Below are positions 8,519-16,316 of a stretch of 64,000 bases of DNA, piece after piece; position 1 is the first letter of the stretch, and the number at the start of each line of letters is the position of its first letter. The translations under genes were made by a program, and so were the position numbers. This stretch comes from Nitrospira tepida. Its GTDB lineage: Bacteria; Nitrospirota; Nitrospiria; Nitrospirales; Nitrospiraceae. Below the pieces are notes generated by a model. The model had not been told where the DNA came from. It searched no databases and saw only the letters and a list, made by a program, of their open reading frames with translations. The stretch is taken from NCBI RefSeq assembly GCF_947241125.1, contig NZ_OX365700.1:124001-188000 (forward strand), written 5' to 3'.

Positions 8519-9880
8519 ATGGCGAACACTCGAATCCTGAGTGGTCGGTCTGTCGTCGTCGCGGGCGCGGGGCTTGCGGGCCTCGCGGCCGCCGTCCGGT
8601 TGCAGCAGTCAGGCGCACAGGTCACGGTGCTGGAGGCGCGAGACCGAGTCGGCGGCCGCGTCTGGACCGTACGTAACGGGTTCGCCGACGGCCAGCATGC
8701 GGAGGCCGGCGCGGATCTGATCGAGACGGATCATGACGCCATCCGTCGATTGGCCGGTCAGGTGGGGTTGTCGTTGACGCCGGTCCTTGAAGGTGGATTT
8801 GCATTCGTTCGCCGTGATTCTCGACGGTATCCCTCCAACCCGGTCTCAATCGCCCGTGGATTCTGGCCAGAAATTGCGAAGCTCTGTGAGCCATGGGTCA
8901 GGGCCTACCGTCTGACCGAGCAGCGTTGGGATAGTCCCATTGCGCGAGTTTTGGCCAATCAATCGGTGGCGGACTGGCTCGATCAGATCCGCGCCGACCG
9001 GCGGATCCGCGCGGCCGTGCAGGGCATGCGGGGGTTCTTCCTGGCCGATCCCGAAGAGCTCTCTTTGCTCGCCTTGGTGGATCAGCTTGCCTCCGAGTCG
9101 CAGGGACAGAGCCGGTTCTATCGGATCAAAGGCGGCAATGATCAGTTAGCAACTGGTCTCGCCCGGATGTTGCGCGAACCGGTGCAGCTCCACACCACGG
9201 TGCTCGCGGTTACGCAGCGTCGAGGCGGGGTGCGGGTCACGGTCAGCGGGTCGGATGGAATCCAAGCGAAGATCGCCGCGGATGTTCTCGTGCTTGCGCT
9301 GCCCGCCACGACGTTGCGGCGGATCGTGTTCACGCCTCCGTTGCCGGCCTTGCAACGTCGTGCCATCAGGGATCTGCGCTATGGCCGGGCGACGAAGACC
9401 CAGCTCCAGTTCGACCGTCGATTCTGGCAGCGGCAGGGGCGCCCGCGTGCCTACGGCACGGATCTGCCGATCGGCGCGATCTGGGATGCCAACGAGGAAC
9501 AGCGCGGGAACGCCGGCATCTTGACGTTGCTCGCCGGTGGCTCGGCCAGCATCGAGACAGAAAGGCTCCTGGCCCAGCGCGGGATCAGAGGTCTGACGGA
9601 CCATTTGAGGTGGCTCGGCGCGGCACAGGCTTCGGTGCTGGCCTCTCGAGCGGTCTGCTGGACGGACGATCCTTGGGCTCAGGGAGGCTACGCCTTCTTC
9701 CATCGCGACTACGACCCGGAACTCCGGGCCTGGCTCGCCAGGCCCCATGGCCGAGTGCTGTTCGCCGGCGAGCACACCAGCCTGCGCTGGCAGGGATACA
9801 TGAACGGCGCCGTCGAAAGCGGATGGCGAGCCGCTGCGGAAGTGGAGGCGTTGAGTCGGCAGTTATGCTCCCGCGCGTGA
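8519..9880 (+). CDS. FAD-dependent amine oxidase / flavin monoamine oxidase family
   Basis: 453 residues. The N-terminal dinucleotide fold is clear: VVVAGAGLAGLAAAVRLQQSG (landmark, about 12-32) with the acidic end of strand two followed by ARDRVGGRVWT. The C-terminal FAD contact is VLFAGEHTSLRWQGYMNGAVESG (about 420-442). This is the amine-oxidase superfamily that includes MAO, polyamine oxidases and phytoene desaturase-like enzymes. Substrate is open. No signal peptide. AGGA lies six bases before the ATG. The upstream PGG-repeat gene is 48 bases away on the same strand and could be co-transcribed. Confidence 0.9.
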   Translation: MANTRILSGRSVVVAGAGLAGLAAAVRLQQSGAQVTVLEARDRVGGRVWTVRNGFADGQHAEAGADLIETDHDAIRRLAGQVGLSLTPVLEGGFAFVRRDSRRYPSNPVSIARGFWPEIAKLCEPWVRAYRLTEQRWDSPIARVLANQSVADWLDQIRADRRIRAAVQGMRGFFLADPEELSLLALVDQLASESQGQSRFYRIKGGNDQLATGLARMLREPVQLHTTVLAVTQRRGGVRVTVSGSDGIQAKIAADVLVLALPATTLRRIVFTPPLPALQRRAIRDLRYGRATKTQLQFDRRFWQRQGRPRAYGTDLPIGAIWDANEEQRGNAGILTLLAGGSASIETERLLAQRGIRGLTDHLRWLGAAQASVLASRAVCWTDDPWAQGGYAFFHRDYDPELRAWLARPHGRVLFAGEHTSLRWQGYMNGAVESGWRAAAEVEALSRQLCSRA

Positions 9881-10009
9881 TGCGCTCGTACGATCGCTTG
9901 TTCTCACGAATGGACGGTCGTCTCCGAGGCCGGTGTGACATGCCTTTCGTCACTCGATCGTCTTGTGTAAGGTTCGGGCACCGATTTATCCTGGGAGGCA
10001 GGAACGCCC

Positions 10010-10408
10010 ATGCCGGAAATCCTGCGCGTCAACACCAGCCATCTCAAACAAGTCGTGGACCTGACCGATCCGGTCGAAGCGCTGATCCGTAAGGCACAAA
10101 TGCGAGAGGGACTCTGCTCCCTCTTCATTACCCACACGACCGCCGCTCTGACCACCGGAGAGATCGGGGAAGGGACCGAACTGGATCTATTGGAAGTCGT
10201 GGAACAGATGATCCCGAAGATTCAGTTCCGGCACGCCCATGATCCGTCTCATGCGTGGTCGCATATGGCCGCGTCTCTTCTCGGTCCGTCCCTCACGATC
10301 CCGGTCTCGGCCGGCCAACTGGCCCTCGGCACCTGGCAATCCGTGCTGTTGGTGGAGTTGGACGGCCCGCGCGAGCGGGACGTGCACGTGACGTTGATGC
10401 CGTCCTGA
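10010..10408 (+). CDS. yjbQ: YjbQ family protein (secondary thiamine-phosphate synthase activity)
   Basis: 132 residues, full family length (UPF0047). The conserved core ITHTTAALTTGE (about 43-54) and HAWSHMAASLLGPS with GTWQSVLLVELDGPRERDV at the end are all present. The histidines and the glutamate form the active site. E. coli YjbQ has weak thiamine-phosphate synthase activity in vitro; the true role is not settled. GGGAGG precedes the ATG. The gene stands alone. Confidence 0.93.
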   Translation: MPEILRVNTSHLKQVVDLTDPVEALIRKAQMREGLCSLFITHTTAALTTGEIGEGTELDLLEVVEQMIPKIQFRHAHDPSHAWSHMAASLLGPSLTIPVSAGQLALGTWQSVLLVELDGPRERDVHVTLMPS

Positions 10409-10494
10409 TCACAGAGTCCTCCCGCGCAAACGGAAACCGGCGGCGATGGTCCCTCGCGAGACCATGGCATATACGTATTGCGCCGAAACCTGCG

Positions 10495-10523
10495 TTGACA
10501 TTCGCCTTCCCAGGGTCTAGGTT
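10495..10523 (+). promoter_or_regulatory. Candidate sigma-70 promoter of the metalloprotease operon
   Basis: A perfect -35 TTGACA is followed after 17 bases by TAGGTT, a poor -10. It lies 57 bases before the ATG at 10580. Confidence 0.4.
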
Positions 10524-10579
10524 GGTGACACCGTCTGTTCTTGAGCATGCTCCTTTCTGTCGCTCCAGCGAGGTGCACG

Positions 10580-11368
10580 ATGGTGGCAAGACCTGATCCA
10601 CCCGCCGCTTCCCGACCGGGTTTTCGGTTCAGGATGATGGCAGCCGCTCCGGCCCTGTGCTGGTTCCTGGCGTCCTGCGTGTCGCTCGAATTCGACCGGA
10701 TGACGGGCACCACCTTCCCGCCGCCGCAGATGGTCAACGGCCAGCCGGTGACCTTGGAAACCATCTACAATGCCGCCGGCATCAAGCTGGACGTGCAGGA
10801 AGACGACACGGCGATTCAGCCGCTCAATATCGCGGAGGACGACTGCATCAGCGACGCCGAGTTGACGACGGTGGAGAACGGCCATCGGCACCTCTCGCTG
10901 TTCCCGACCTCCGTCTGCCCCTTTCAGTTTTGCAACACGTACCACCTTTACGGCGTCGTCGTGAACCACCACGGCACGTTCGGGGACGCCTGCGCGCCAA
11001 ATGCCATTCAGGTTCTGGGCAAGATGTGGCAGGGTCATACGCGCTCGGCTTTTGCCATCTTCTACCAGGCGTCCACGATTCAAGCCGGCGGTCCCGAGTA
11101 CCTGCGGACGACGGCCCATGAAATCGGCCATGCATTCAACCTCCATCACAGCGACGGCGACGGAGTCTCGATCATGACGCAAACCGGCGACCTCGAAGAC
11201 GATCCGGCCTGGGCCTTTTCGGACCAGAGCCGGGAGCATTTGGAGAGCCATCCGGCTCAGTGCAAATTTCCCGGCGCCGTCGGCGCCGCGCCGTTCACCT
11301 GGGTGAACAACGAACACGCGGCCTGGTTTCATCCTGATGAGGTATTAACGGTCACAACCTGTGAGTGA
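10580..11368 (+). CDS. Zincin-type metalloprotease lipoprotein
   Basis: 262 residues. The N-terminus has a basic stretch and hydrophobic segment ending in LASC, a lipobox with lipidated cysteine 33. The zinc site HEIGHAFNLHH is at about residues 180-190, matching HExxHxxxxxH of the metzincin or M10-like clan. It is followed by a possible Met-turn, SIMTQ, near 200. Several cysteines (DDCIS, VCPFQFC, DACAP) may form disulfides, in keeping with a periplasmic or outer-membrane location. The ATG at 10580 is chosen for AGCGAGG before it. The next gene overlaps its end if that gene's GTG start is used, so the two form an operon. Confidence 0.8.
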   Translation: MVARPDPPAASRPGFRFRMMAAAPALCWFLASCVSLEFDRMTGTTFPPPQMVNGQPVTLETIYNAAGIKLDVQEDDTAIQPLNIAEDDCISDAELTTVENGHRHLSLFPTSVCPFQFCNTYHLYGVVVNHHGTFGDACAPNAIQVLGKMWQGHTRSAFAIFYQASTIQAGGPEYLRTTAHEIGHAFNLHHSDGDGVSIMTQTGDLEDDPAWAFSDQSREHLESHPAQCKFPGAVGAAPFTWVNNEHAAWFHPDEVLTVTTCE

Positions 11369-11384
11369 GGCCGAAGGTCGTTTC

Positions 11385-12359
11385 ATGGACAGGGTCTGCC
11401 AGCCACGGGGAAACAAAGCCTGCGTCGGCATCTGCATGGTGACCGTGTTGGCCCTGGCGCTGCTCGCAGGTCATGGGTTAGCCCAGGACCGTCCGGGAAG
11501 CGCCTCACTTGAGCTCAAGCTTGAAATCGGAAAGACGACCCTGGTCTTCGGAGAGCCAGTCTACGCCACGGTCCGGCTGATCAATACGGGGCAGGCGCCG
11601 GTGAAGGTGTCCAGATTGCTCGATCCGCAAACGGGCGGCGTCCATATTGAAGTTGCGAGCCCCAGCCGCCCGCGCTTCATCTACCTGCCTCTGTTCGTGA
11701 GCGATGCCGTTGAGACACGCGCGTCCGCGCTCGCGCCGGGCGAGGAAATCGCCGCCGCGTTTCCGATTTTTTATGGCGCCTTGGGATGGACGTTTCACCG
11801 GCCGGAGACCTATGGCATCGTCGCCGGATACGGCTATTCGAGCGGCGCGCAGCATGTGCTGGTGCAATCCAACCCCGTGAGTGTGGCGGTCGTCGACGAG
11901 GGCGGGGCCGGGGCGCTGTTGATGGGTGGCACCCCTGCGAGCGAGGAGGCGGGAAAGTTCCTCCTGTGGCAGCGCGGCGATCACCTGGAGGCCGGGCAAG
12001 CCCTGCTGACCGATCTGCTCAAGACGTTCCCCGATTCGCCGGTGGCTGATTATGCGCGGTTGGCATTCGGGAGAAACTTAAGCCGCAGCTTTCGCAACTA
12101 CGCCGTGGGCAGGATCCGCCCCGCCGACTGTGAAGCGGCATTGGAGTATTTTCGCAAGGTGCGGACCGATCGGCTACCGGCATTGCTGCAAGTTCAACAA
12201 CATTTGGATGAGGCTCGCTGCCTGACCCGGTTGTCGAAACCGGACCAGGCGGAAGCCTCGCTGAAGCAGGCCAAACAGGCCGACGGGGATCGACCGGAGT
12301 TTCGGCGGTTGTTTCAACAAGCGGTGCGGTTGGAACCGGCGTTGATGCGGGCGCCGTAG
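11385..12359 (+). CDS. Secreted hypothetical protein with Ig-like and helical-repeat regions
   Basis: 324 residues. A signal peptide covers about the first 34 residues (VTVLALALLAGHGLAQ). Residues about 40-180 are beta-rich with FGEPVYATVRLINTGQAPV, the pattern of an Ig-like or CARDB-type domain. The C-terminal third has TPR-like helices (YFRKVRTDRLPALLQVQQHLDEARCLTRL). The start at 11385 follows GAAGG; a GTG at 11361 would overlap the metalloprotease gene by eight bases. Co-expression with the protease suggests a common periplasmic role, for example substrate binding or inhibition (inference). Confidence 0.7.
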   Translation: MDRVCQPRGNKACVGICMVTVLALALLAGHGLAQDRPGSASLELKLEIGKTTLVFGEPVYATVRLINTGQAPVKVSRLLDPQTGGVHIEVASPSRPRFIYLPLFVSDAVETRASALAPGEEIAAAFPIFYGALGWTFHRPETYGIVAGYGYSSGAQHVLVQSNPVSVAVVDEGGAGALLMGGTPASEEAGKFLLWQRGDHLEAGQALLTDLLKTFPDSPVADYARLAFGRNLSRSFRNYAVGRIRPADCEAALEYFRKVRTDRLPALLQVQQHLDEARCLTRLSKPDQAEASLKQAKQADGDRPEFRRLFQQAVRLEPALMRAP

Positions 12360-12428
12360 CCGGCTCTTTCGTATGGTGGTGCAGGTCGTGTGCGATACGC
12401 GGACCGGACGGGGTTGACAGAGCCAGCC

Positions 12429-13112
12429 ATGGCGTTGCCGGACGTGGTCGTGCTCTTCGACGTGGACAATACGTTGCTGGACAATGATCGCGTCACGGCC
12501 GACCTGAAACAGCACCTGCGGCAAGAGGTGGGCCCGAAGCGGGAAGAACTCTACTGGACGATCTTCGAGCAGTTGCGCCGCGAATTGGGCTATGCGGACT
12601 ACCTCGGCGCGCTGCAACGCTATCGCCTCGAGCATCCGCGCGATCCGCATCTGCTCACGGTCTCGCGCTTTCTCGTGAACTATCCCTTCGCCGAGCGGCT
12701 GTTTCCACGGGCGATTGAGGTCGTCAAGCATGTGAAACCTTGGGGAAGAGCCGCTATTCTGTCGGACGGCGACGTGGTGTTTCAGCCGAGAAAGATCGAA
12801 CGGTCCGGGCTCTTTGAGGCGGTCGAAGGCCGTGTGCTCATCTACATTCACAAGGAGCAGGAGCTGGACGACGTGGAACAACGCTATCCCGCCGACCACT
12901 ATGTCCTGGTGGACGACAAGCTGCGGATTCTCACGGCGGTGAAGCAACGGTGGGGCTCGCGCGTGACCACCGTGTTCCCGCGACAGGGCCACTATGCCCA
13001 CGATCCGGAGATCCTGCGCACGTTCCCATCCGCCGACCTGACGATCGAACGGATCGGTGACCTGCTGACCGTCGACCGAGAGACCATGCTTGCCGCGGCG
13101 CACGACAGGTAA
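12429..13112 (+). CDS. HAD-superfamily hydrolase
   Basis: About 227 residues. Motif I is VVVLFDVDNTLLDND with catalytic Asp 11 and Asp 13. Motif II is AAILSDGD near residue 115. The lysine and the acidic motif III/IV are in RKIE and HYVLVDDKLRIL (about 155-168). The cap is inserted between motifs I and II (class C1). Substrate unknown; the nearest functional guesses are phosphoglycolate- or beta-phosphoglucomutase-like. The start is uncertain because no strong ribosome site is seen; GTG at 12390 would add 13 residues. Confidence 0.85.
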   Translation: MALPDVVVLFDVDNTLLDNDRVTADLKQHLRQEVGPKREELYWTIFEQLRRELGYADYLGALQRYRLEHPRDPHLLTVSRFLVNYPFAERLFPRAIEVVKHVKPWGRAAILSDGDVVFQPRKIERSGLFEAVEGRVLIYIHKEQELDDVEQRYPADHYVLVDDKLRILTAVKQRWGSRVTTVFPRQGHYAHDPEILRTFPSADLTIERIGDLLTVDRETMLAAAHDR

Positions 13113-13158
13113 TTAACGGAGACGTTGTGATGTGCCGGTGCTTCGAAAGGAGCTTTCG

Positions 13159-13509
13159 ATGAAAGAAGACCTCGATAAAGTGAAGCAACAGGCTCGCGAT
13201 CTACGGGATGACAAGGAAGCCCCGCGCAGGCCGCGCGAGAAGCTGGCGGGTTATGCCTTGGCGGCGCGCGCATTGGACAAGTGCCGGGCCACGCTCGTGG
13301 GCTGGCAGGGCGAATACCTCTCCAACTGCCCGCTGGATCAACGGTGGCTGAAGTTTGCGGAGATCGACTACCAGGAGTTCAGGGCGTTCGTGGCCACCGG
13401 CGCGACCGATGACGAGGTGGCAAACTGGATCGGCCAGCATGCCAGGAAGCGCCCGCAGTCCGAGATCGACGCCTGGAACAAGAAGGAAGGCGCGGTGCAG
13501 CTCAGTTGA
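13159..13509 (+). CDS. DUF5069 domain protein
   Basis: 116 residues. The domain signature is seen in PRRPREKLAGYALAARALDKCRATL, followed by GEYLSNCPLDQRWLKF and FVATGATDDEVANWI. DUF5069 has no assigned function. It lacks signal peptide and membrane segments. GAAAGGAGC is properly placed before the ATG at 13159. It is 46 bases downstream of the HAD gene and may share its transcript. Confidence 0.85.
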   Translation: MKEDLDKVKQQARDLRDDKEAPRRPREKLAGYALAARALDKCRATLVGWQGEYLSNCPLDQRWLKFAEIDYQEFRAFVATGATDDEVANWIGQHARKRPQSEIDAWNKKEGAVQLS

Positions 13510-13606
13510 GCCGGCTGTGCCCGCCCACCTTTGACCCCACGATTTTTGAGGCAAGAGGAATTGGAAACGAGGGAACCGGTCAGCCCTCACACCTATACAG
13601 GCCTGA

Positions 13607-14368
13607 CTACTCGCGACGACTTCCGAGGAAGGTGACGACATGACCTCGAAGCGCCGCTACGAAACGCCGGAAAGTCAAATCTGAGGCGGGCTGTGTGATT
13701 TTTGTTCTTGGTGAATTGGTGGCCATCAGGAAACAGGCTGAGGTATAGAGCCGCTCTAGTACCAAACGGCGACAGAGTAATTCGTATCGCTTGCTATAGG
13801 ACACACCTTTGTATTGTGAGATACCTTTGCCTTTCCCCTGAGCCACACCACGGAACTCAGGATCAACATCGAAGTAAGGTTCCTTGTTTGCCACAGGTGT
13901 TTTCACGTTGTCACGATCTTCGAGGAGGAATAGGTAACCAAGAAACGGAGCAGGAGATTCGCCAAAGCGGCCTTCTCGGAAGGCCGTCCAAATGTCCTTG
14001 GCGCTGCCTACCGCCTCTTCGGCGCGGTTGTTGACGTTGTTGCCGATTGATTTGCCGGCCTGAGATTTGAATTCCATAGCTAAGACCAGCGTGCCGTTGG
14101 AGACGACGATCAGGTCCCACTTCTTCGTGGCTCGGAAGTACCCTGGTAGTTCCAATGCCGTCCGTGTACGTACATCGAGTTTCTTTAGCCCAGCCTCGCA
14201 AAGGATGTCTGAGACTAAAACCTCCAGTGCACCCATCTGGGTGCCTCCCGTCACTTCTCCTCGGGTACCTGCGTCAATTTTCCCGGATTGGACCTGCTTC
14301 TCTTTATTTTTCCTACGGGCGTCCCAGTAGCTTTGGACGGCAGCTTGCAGTCTGTTGTCAATGTCCAA
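13607..14368 (-). CDS. PaeR7I/XhoI-type type II restriction endonuclease
   Basis: 253 residues, close to the length of PaeR7I. The PD-(D/E)XK core is seen in KKWDLIVVSNGTLVLAMEFKSQ with Asp 85, Glu 99 and Lys 101. Other family landmarks are GGTQMGALEVLVSDIL (43-56) and FGYLFLLED-like FLGYLFLLED near 145. By family it should cut CTCGAG. Its start codon overlaps the last bases of the upstream methyltransferase gene by 11 bases, so the two are translationally coupled. Codon use is visibly more AT-rich than in the flanking genes, as expected for a recently acquired system. Confidence 0.88.
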   Translation of the reverse strand: MDIDNRLQAAVQSYWDARRKNKEKQVQSGKIDAGTRGEVTGGTQMGALEVLVSDILCEAGLKKLDVRTRTALELPGYFRATKKWDLIVVSNGTLVLAMEFKSQAGKSIGNNVNNRAEEAVGSAKDIWTAFREGRFGESPAPFLGYLFLLEDRDNVKTPVANKEPYFDVDPEFRGVAQGKGKGISQYKGVSYSKRYELLCRRLVLERLYTSACFLMATNSPRTKITQPASDLTFRRFVAALRGHVVTFLGSRRE

Positions 14369-16136
14369 GTGCTACCTCTAGCAGGTTTCTTTCTATTCCA
14401 TACAACTCTATGGCCACTTGAGTTGCATGCTCCCGATCGCGACGACGGAATGCGTCTCTTAATTCATGAGATTGCAATTTGGACAGAGTTTTTGGATCGG
14501 GAACGCGAATCCGGCGTAGATACTGGGCTTGGAATCGCAAGTATCCGCCTCGCATGCGAACCCCATATGATTCCACAAAAAACTTTCCTACAGAGGACAT
14601 GAGCAGACCTCCAAGTACTTCGAGGTCCCATTCATCCGACTGAACGAAATACAAATTGTGATGTGGGTACGTTTCGCCGCGATCTAAGACTGGCTCCAGC
14701 ATGTTCTTAATATCAGGAATATAGAGCTTCTGCTTGTTGGTGAGGCCGTGGTTCACACGGTCTATAGTCTTATACCAGCCGTTCGCACTCTTCTGGGCAG
14801 TGTGGCGCTTCTTCAGTGCTACAGCGTGGTGTTCGTAATAGGCCTTCAGCTTGGGATAGGCATCCAGGTCTACCAACCCATCGTTGTTCCAAGGATTGAC
14901 TAGATAATGCCCTGACCATCGTAATGTTCCACTGGCCAGGTCTTTCACGAGAGCCAGTTTCAGGAGGCGGGAGGGTTCCACAAGGTCGGCATCGGTTGTG
15001 ATGTATATGCTGTCATTCCCTGTGGCGACGCCTATTCCTACCTTGGCGTTCGCCTCAAGGGGAGGAAATTCGTCTTCCAGCCGTCTGAGTAGCGCCAATT
15101 GCTCAGGGGAATGACAGGGCCATGGGTCCGCCCCTCTAAACCACGTGTTCACCACTGCCACTTGAATTCCTTGGACCGGCGTTGATGGCCCTCGTCGGTG
15201 TTTTTGGGTCAGAATCGTCGCCAACTGCTTTGGCTGAATGTTCTCAGATTCTGAACTGGCACTGCCCACAATGGCGGTCTTCTGTTTCTTATGCCGGATG
15301 ATTGTGATAGCGGGATAGGCATCCACTCCATCCTCAAATGCGTTCACATTGTGCATGCTCAGAAGTACGTCGACGCTATAGACGGAAGTAATAAGCTGTC
15401 GTAGTTCTGCCCCATATTGATTACGCATCCAACGATCGGCACAGATAAACGCGCAGGTACCCCCAGGCTTAAGCTGGCGAAGAGCGGCTTCGAAAAAGGC
15501 CACATAGAGATCAGCTCGGCCGCGCATCGTTGTATATGCTTCGCGATACAACGAGGCAGTGTCCTCTGGCATATCTTCCAAGCGTACATATGGCGGATTG
15601 CCAATCACGAAATCCGCCTGCCTGGCGTTGGCATCAAAGAGATAGTCCCTTGTTACAACCCAGCTTTCGGCCAGTCGCTCAGCTAATGGGGGTGTGACTC
15701 CAGCATCAATTAGGATGCTTTTTACGAATGCACGGGCACGAGCAGCACTTCTCTCGTCCAACTCATATGCAATTAATGAATCTTTACAATCCGAAAAGGG
15801 CCTGCCTAGTTTCCGACAAGATTCCATGAGGCGCTCGACCATAGGACCGAGAAATGCGCCATCACCTGCTGCAGGTTCAACGGCCAAGACATCCACAAGA
15901 TTCTTGTCCTGGCAGTAGCCGCTAAGATCGAGGATCAATTCCACAACCCAACGTTTCGTGAAAACAACCCCCTTGAGTTCGGCGATAGGAGTCGCGGGTT
16001 GGCGGATACAAGGGGTTATTAGTTGGAGCTGGATGCCTTGCGTCGGGATTGATGAAGTGGCCTGGCTGTTTATCACTGGGGCCTCGAACTCTTGAGGAGA
16101 TCGGGGAGTGAAAGCGCTTGATACTAGCTTTTCCAA
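14358..16136 (-). CDS. N6-adenine DNA methyltransferase of the PaeR7I-type system
   Basis: Up to 592 residues. SAM motif I is VLAVEPAAGDGAFLGPMVE (about 83-101) and the catalytic motif IV is VIGNPPYVRLED (NPPY at 180-183), so it methylates adenine N6. A target-recognition region occupies the C-terminal half. It should protect CTCGAG from the adjacent endonuclease. The first possible start in frame is a TTG at 16136 without ribosome site; a GTG at 16076 with GAGG five bases upstream looks better and would remove 20 residues. The methylase lies upstream of the nuclease, so protection is made first. Confidence 0.88.
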   Translation of the reverse strand: MEKLVSSAFTPRSPQEFEAPVINSQATSSIPTQGIQLQLITPCIRQPATPIAELKGVVFTKRWVVELILDLSGYCQDKNLVDVLAVEPAAGDGAFLGPMVERLMESCRKLGRPFSDCKDSLIAYELDERSAARARAFVKSILIDAGVTPPLAERLAESWVVTRDYLFDANARQADFVIGNPPYVRLEDMPEDTASLYREAYTTMRGRADLYVAFFEAALRQLKPGGTCAFICADRWMRNQYGAELRQLITSVYSVDVLLSMHNVNAFEDGVDAYPAITIIRHKKQKTAIVGSASSESENIQPKQLATILTQKHRRGPSTPVQGIQVAVVNTWFRGADPWPCHSPEQLALLRRLEDEFPPLEANAKVGIGVATGNDSIYITTDADLVEPSRLLKLALVKDLASGTLRWSGHYLVNPWNNDGLVDLDAYPKLKAYYEHHAVALKKRHTAQKSANGWYKTIDRVNHGLTNKQKLYIPDIKNMLEPVLDRGETYPHHNLYFVQSDEWDLEVLGGLLMSSVGKFFVESYGVRMRGGYLRFQAQYLRRIRVPDPKTLSKLQSHELRDAFRRRDREHATQVAIELYGIERNLLEVALGH

Positions 16137-16216
16137 TACTTATGTTCAAGGCGCCCACGACAGCTTTTCTGCCAGGCACAGAGAGAGAGAGATCTCTTGG
16201 GCACCGGCTAGGATCA

Positions 16217-16239
16217 AATCCTCCCACCGGGGGAGGATT
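16217..16239. other. Perfect 9-bp inverted repeat between the RM system and the sigma-54 regulator
   Basis: AATCCTCCC and GGGAGGATT are separated by five bases. It lies between the divergent methylase and regulator genes, so it is more likely an operator or mRNA leader hairpin than a terminator. Confidence 0.45.
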
Positions 16240-16316
16240 CCCTCACTCTCTTTTCTAGCTGCCTCCCCACGCGGCCACGTGGGACCTTGTACTAGCCACC
16301 CATCGGAGGCCATACT

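Noticed and set aside
12174-13103. 309-codon minus-strand frame
   Set aside because: Antisense to the HAD hydrolase with its intact catalytic motifs.
16205-16240. tRNA-like T-arm (GGATCAAATCC) before a hairpin
   Set aside because: No anticodon arm, acceptor stem or CCA end can be built around it.
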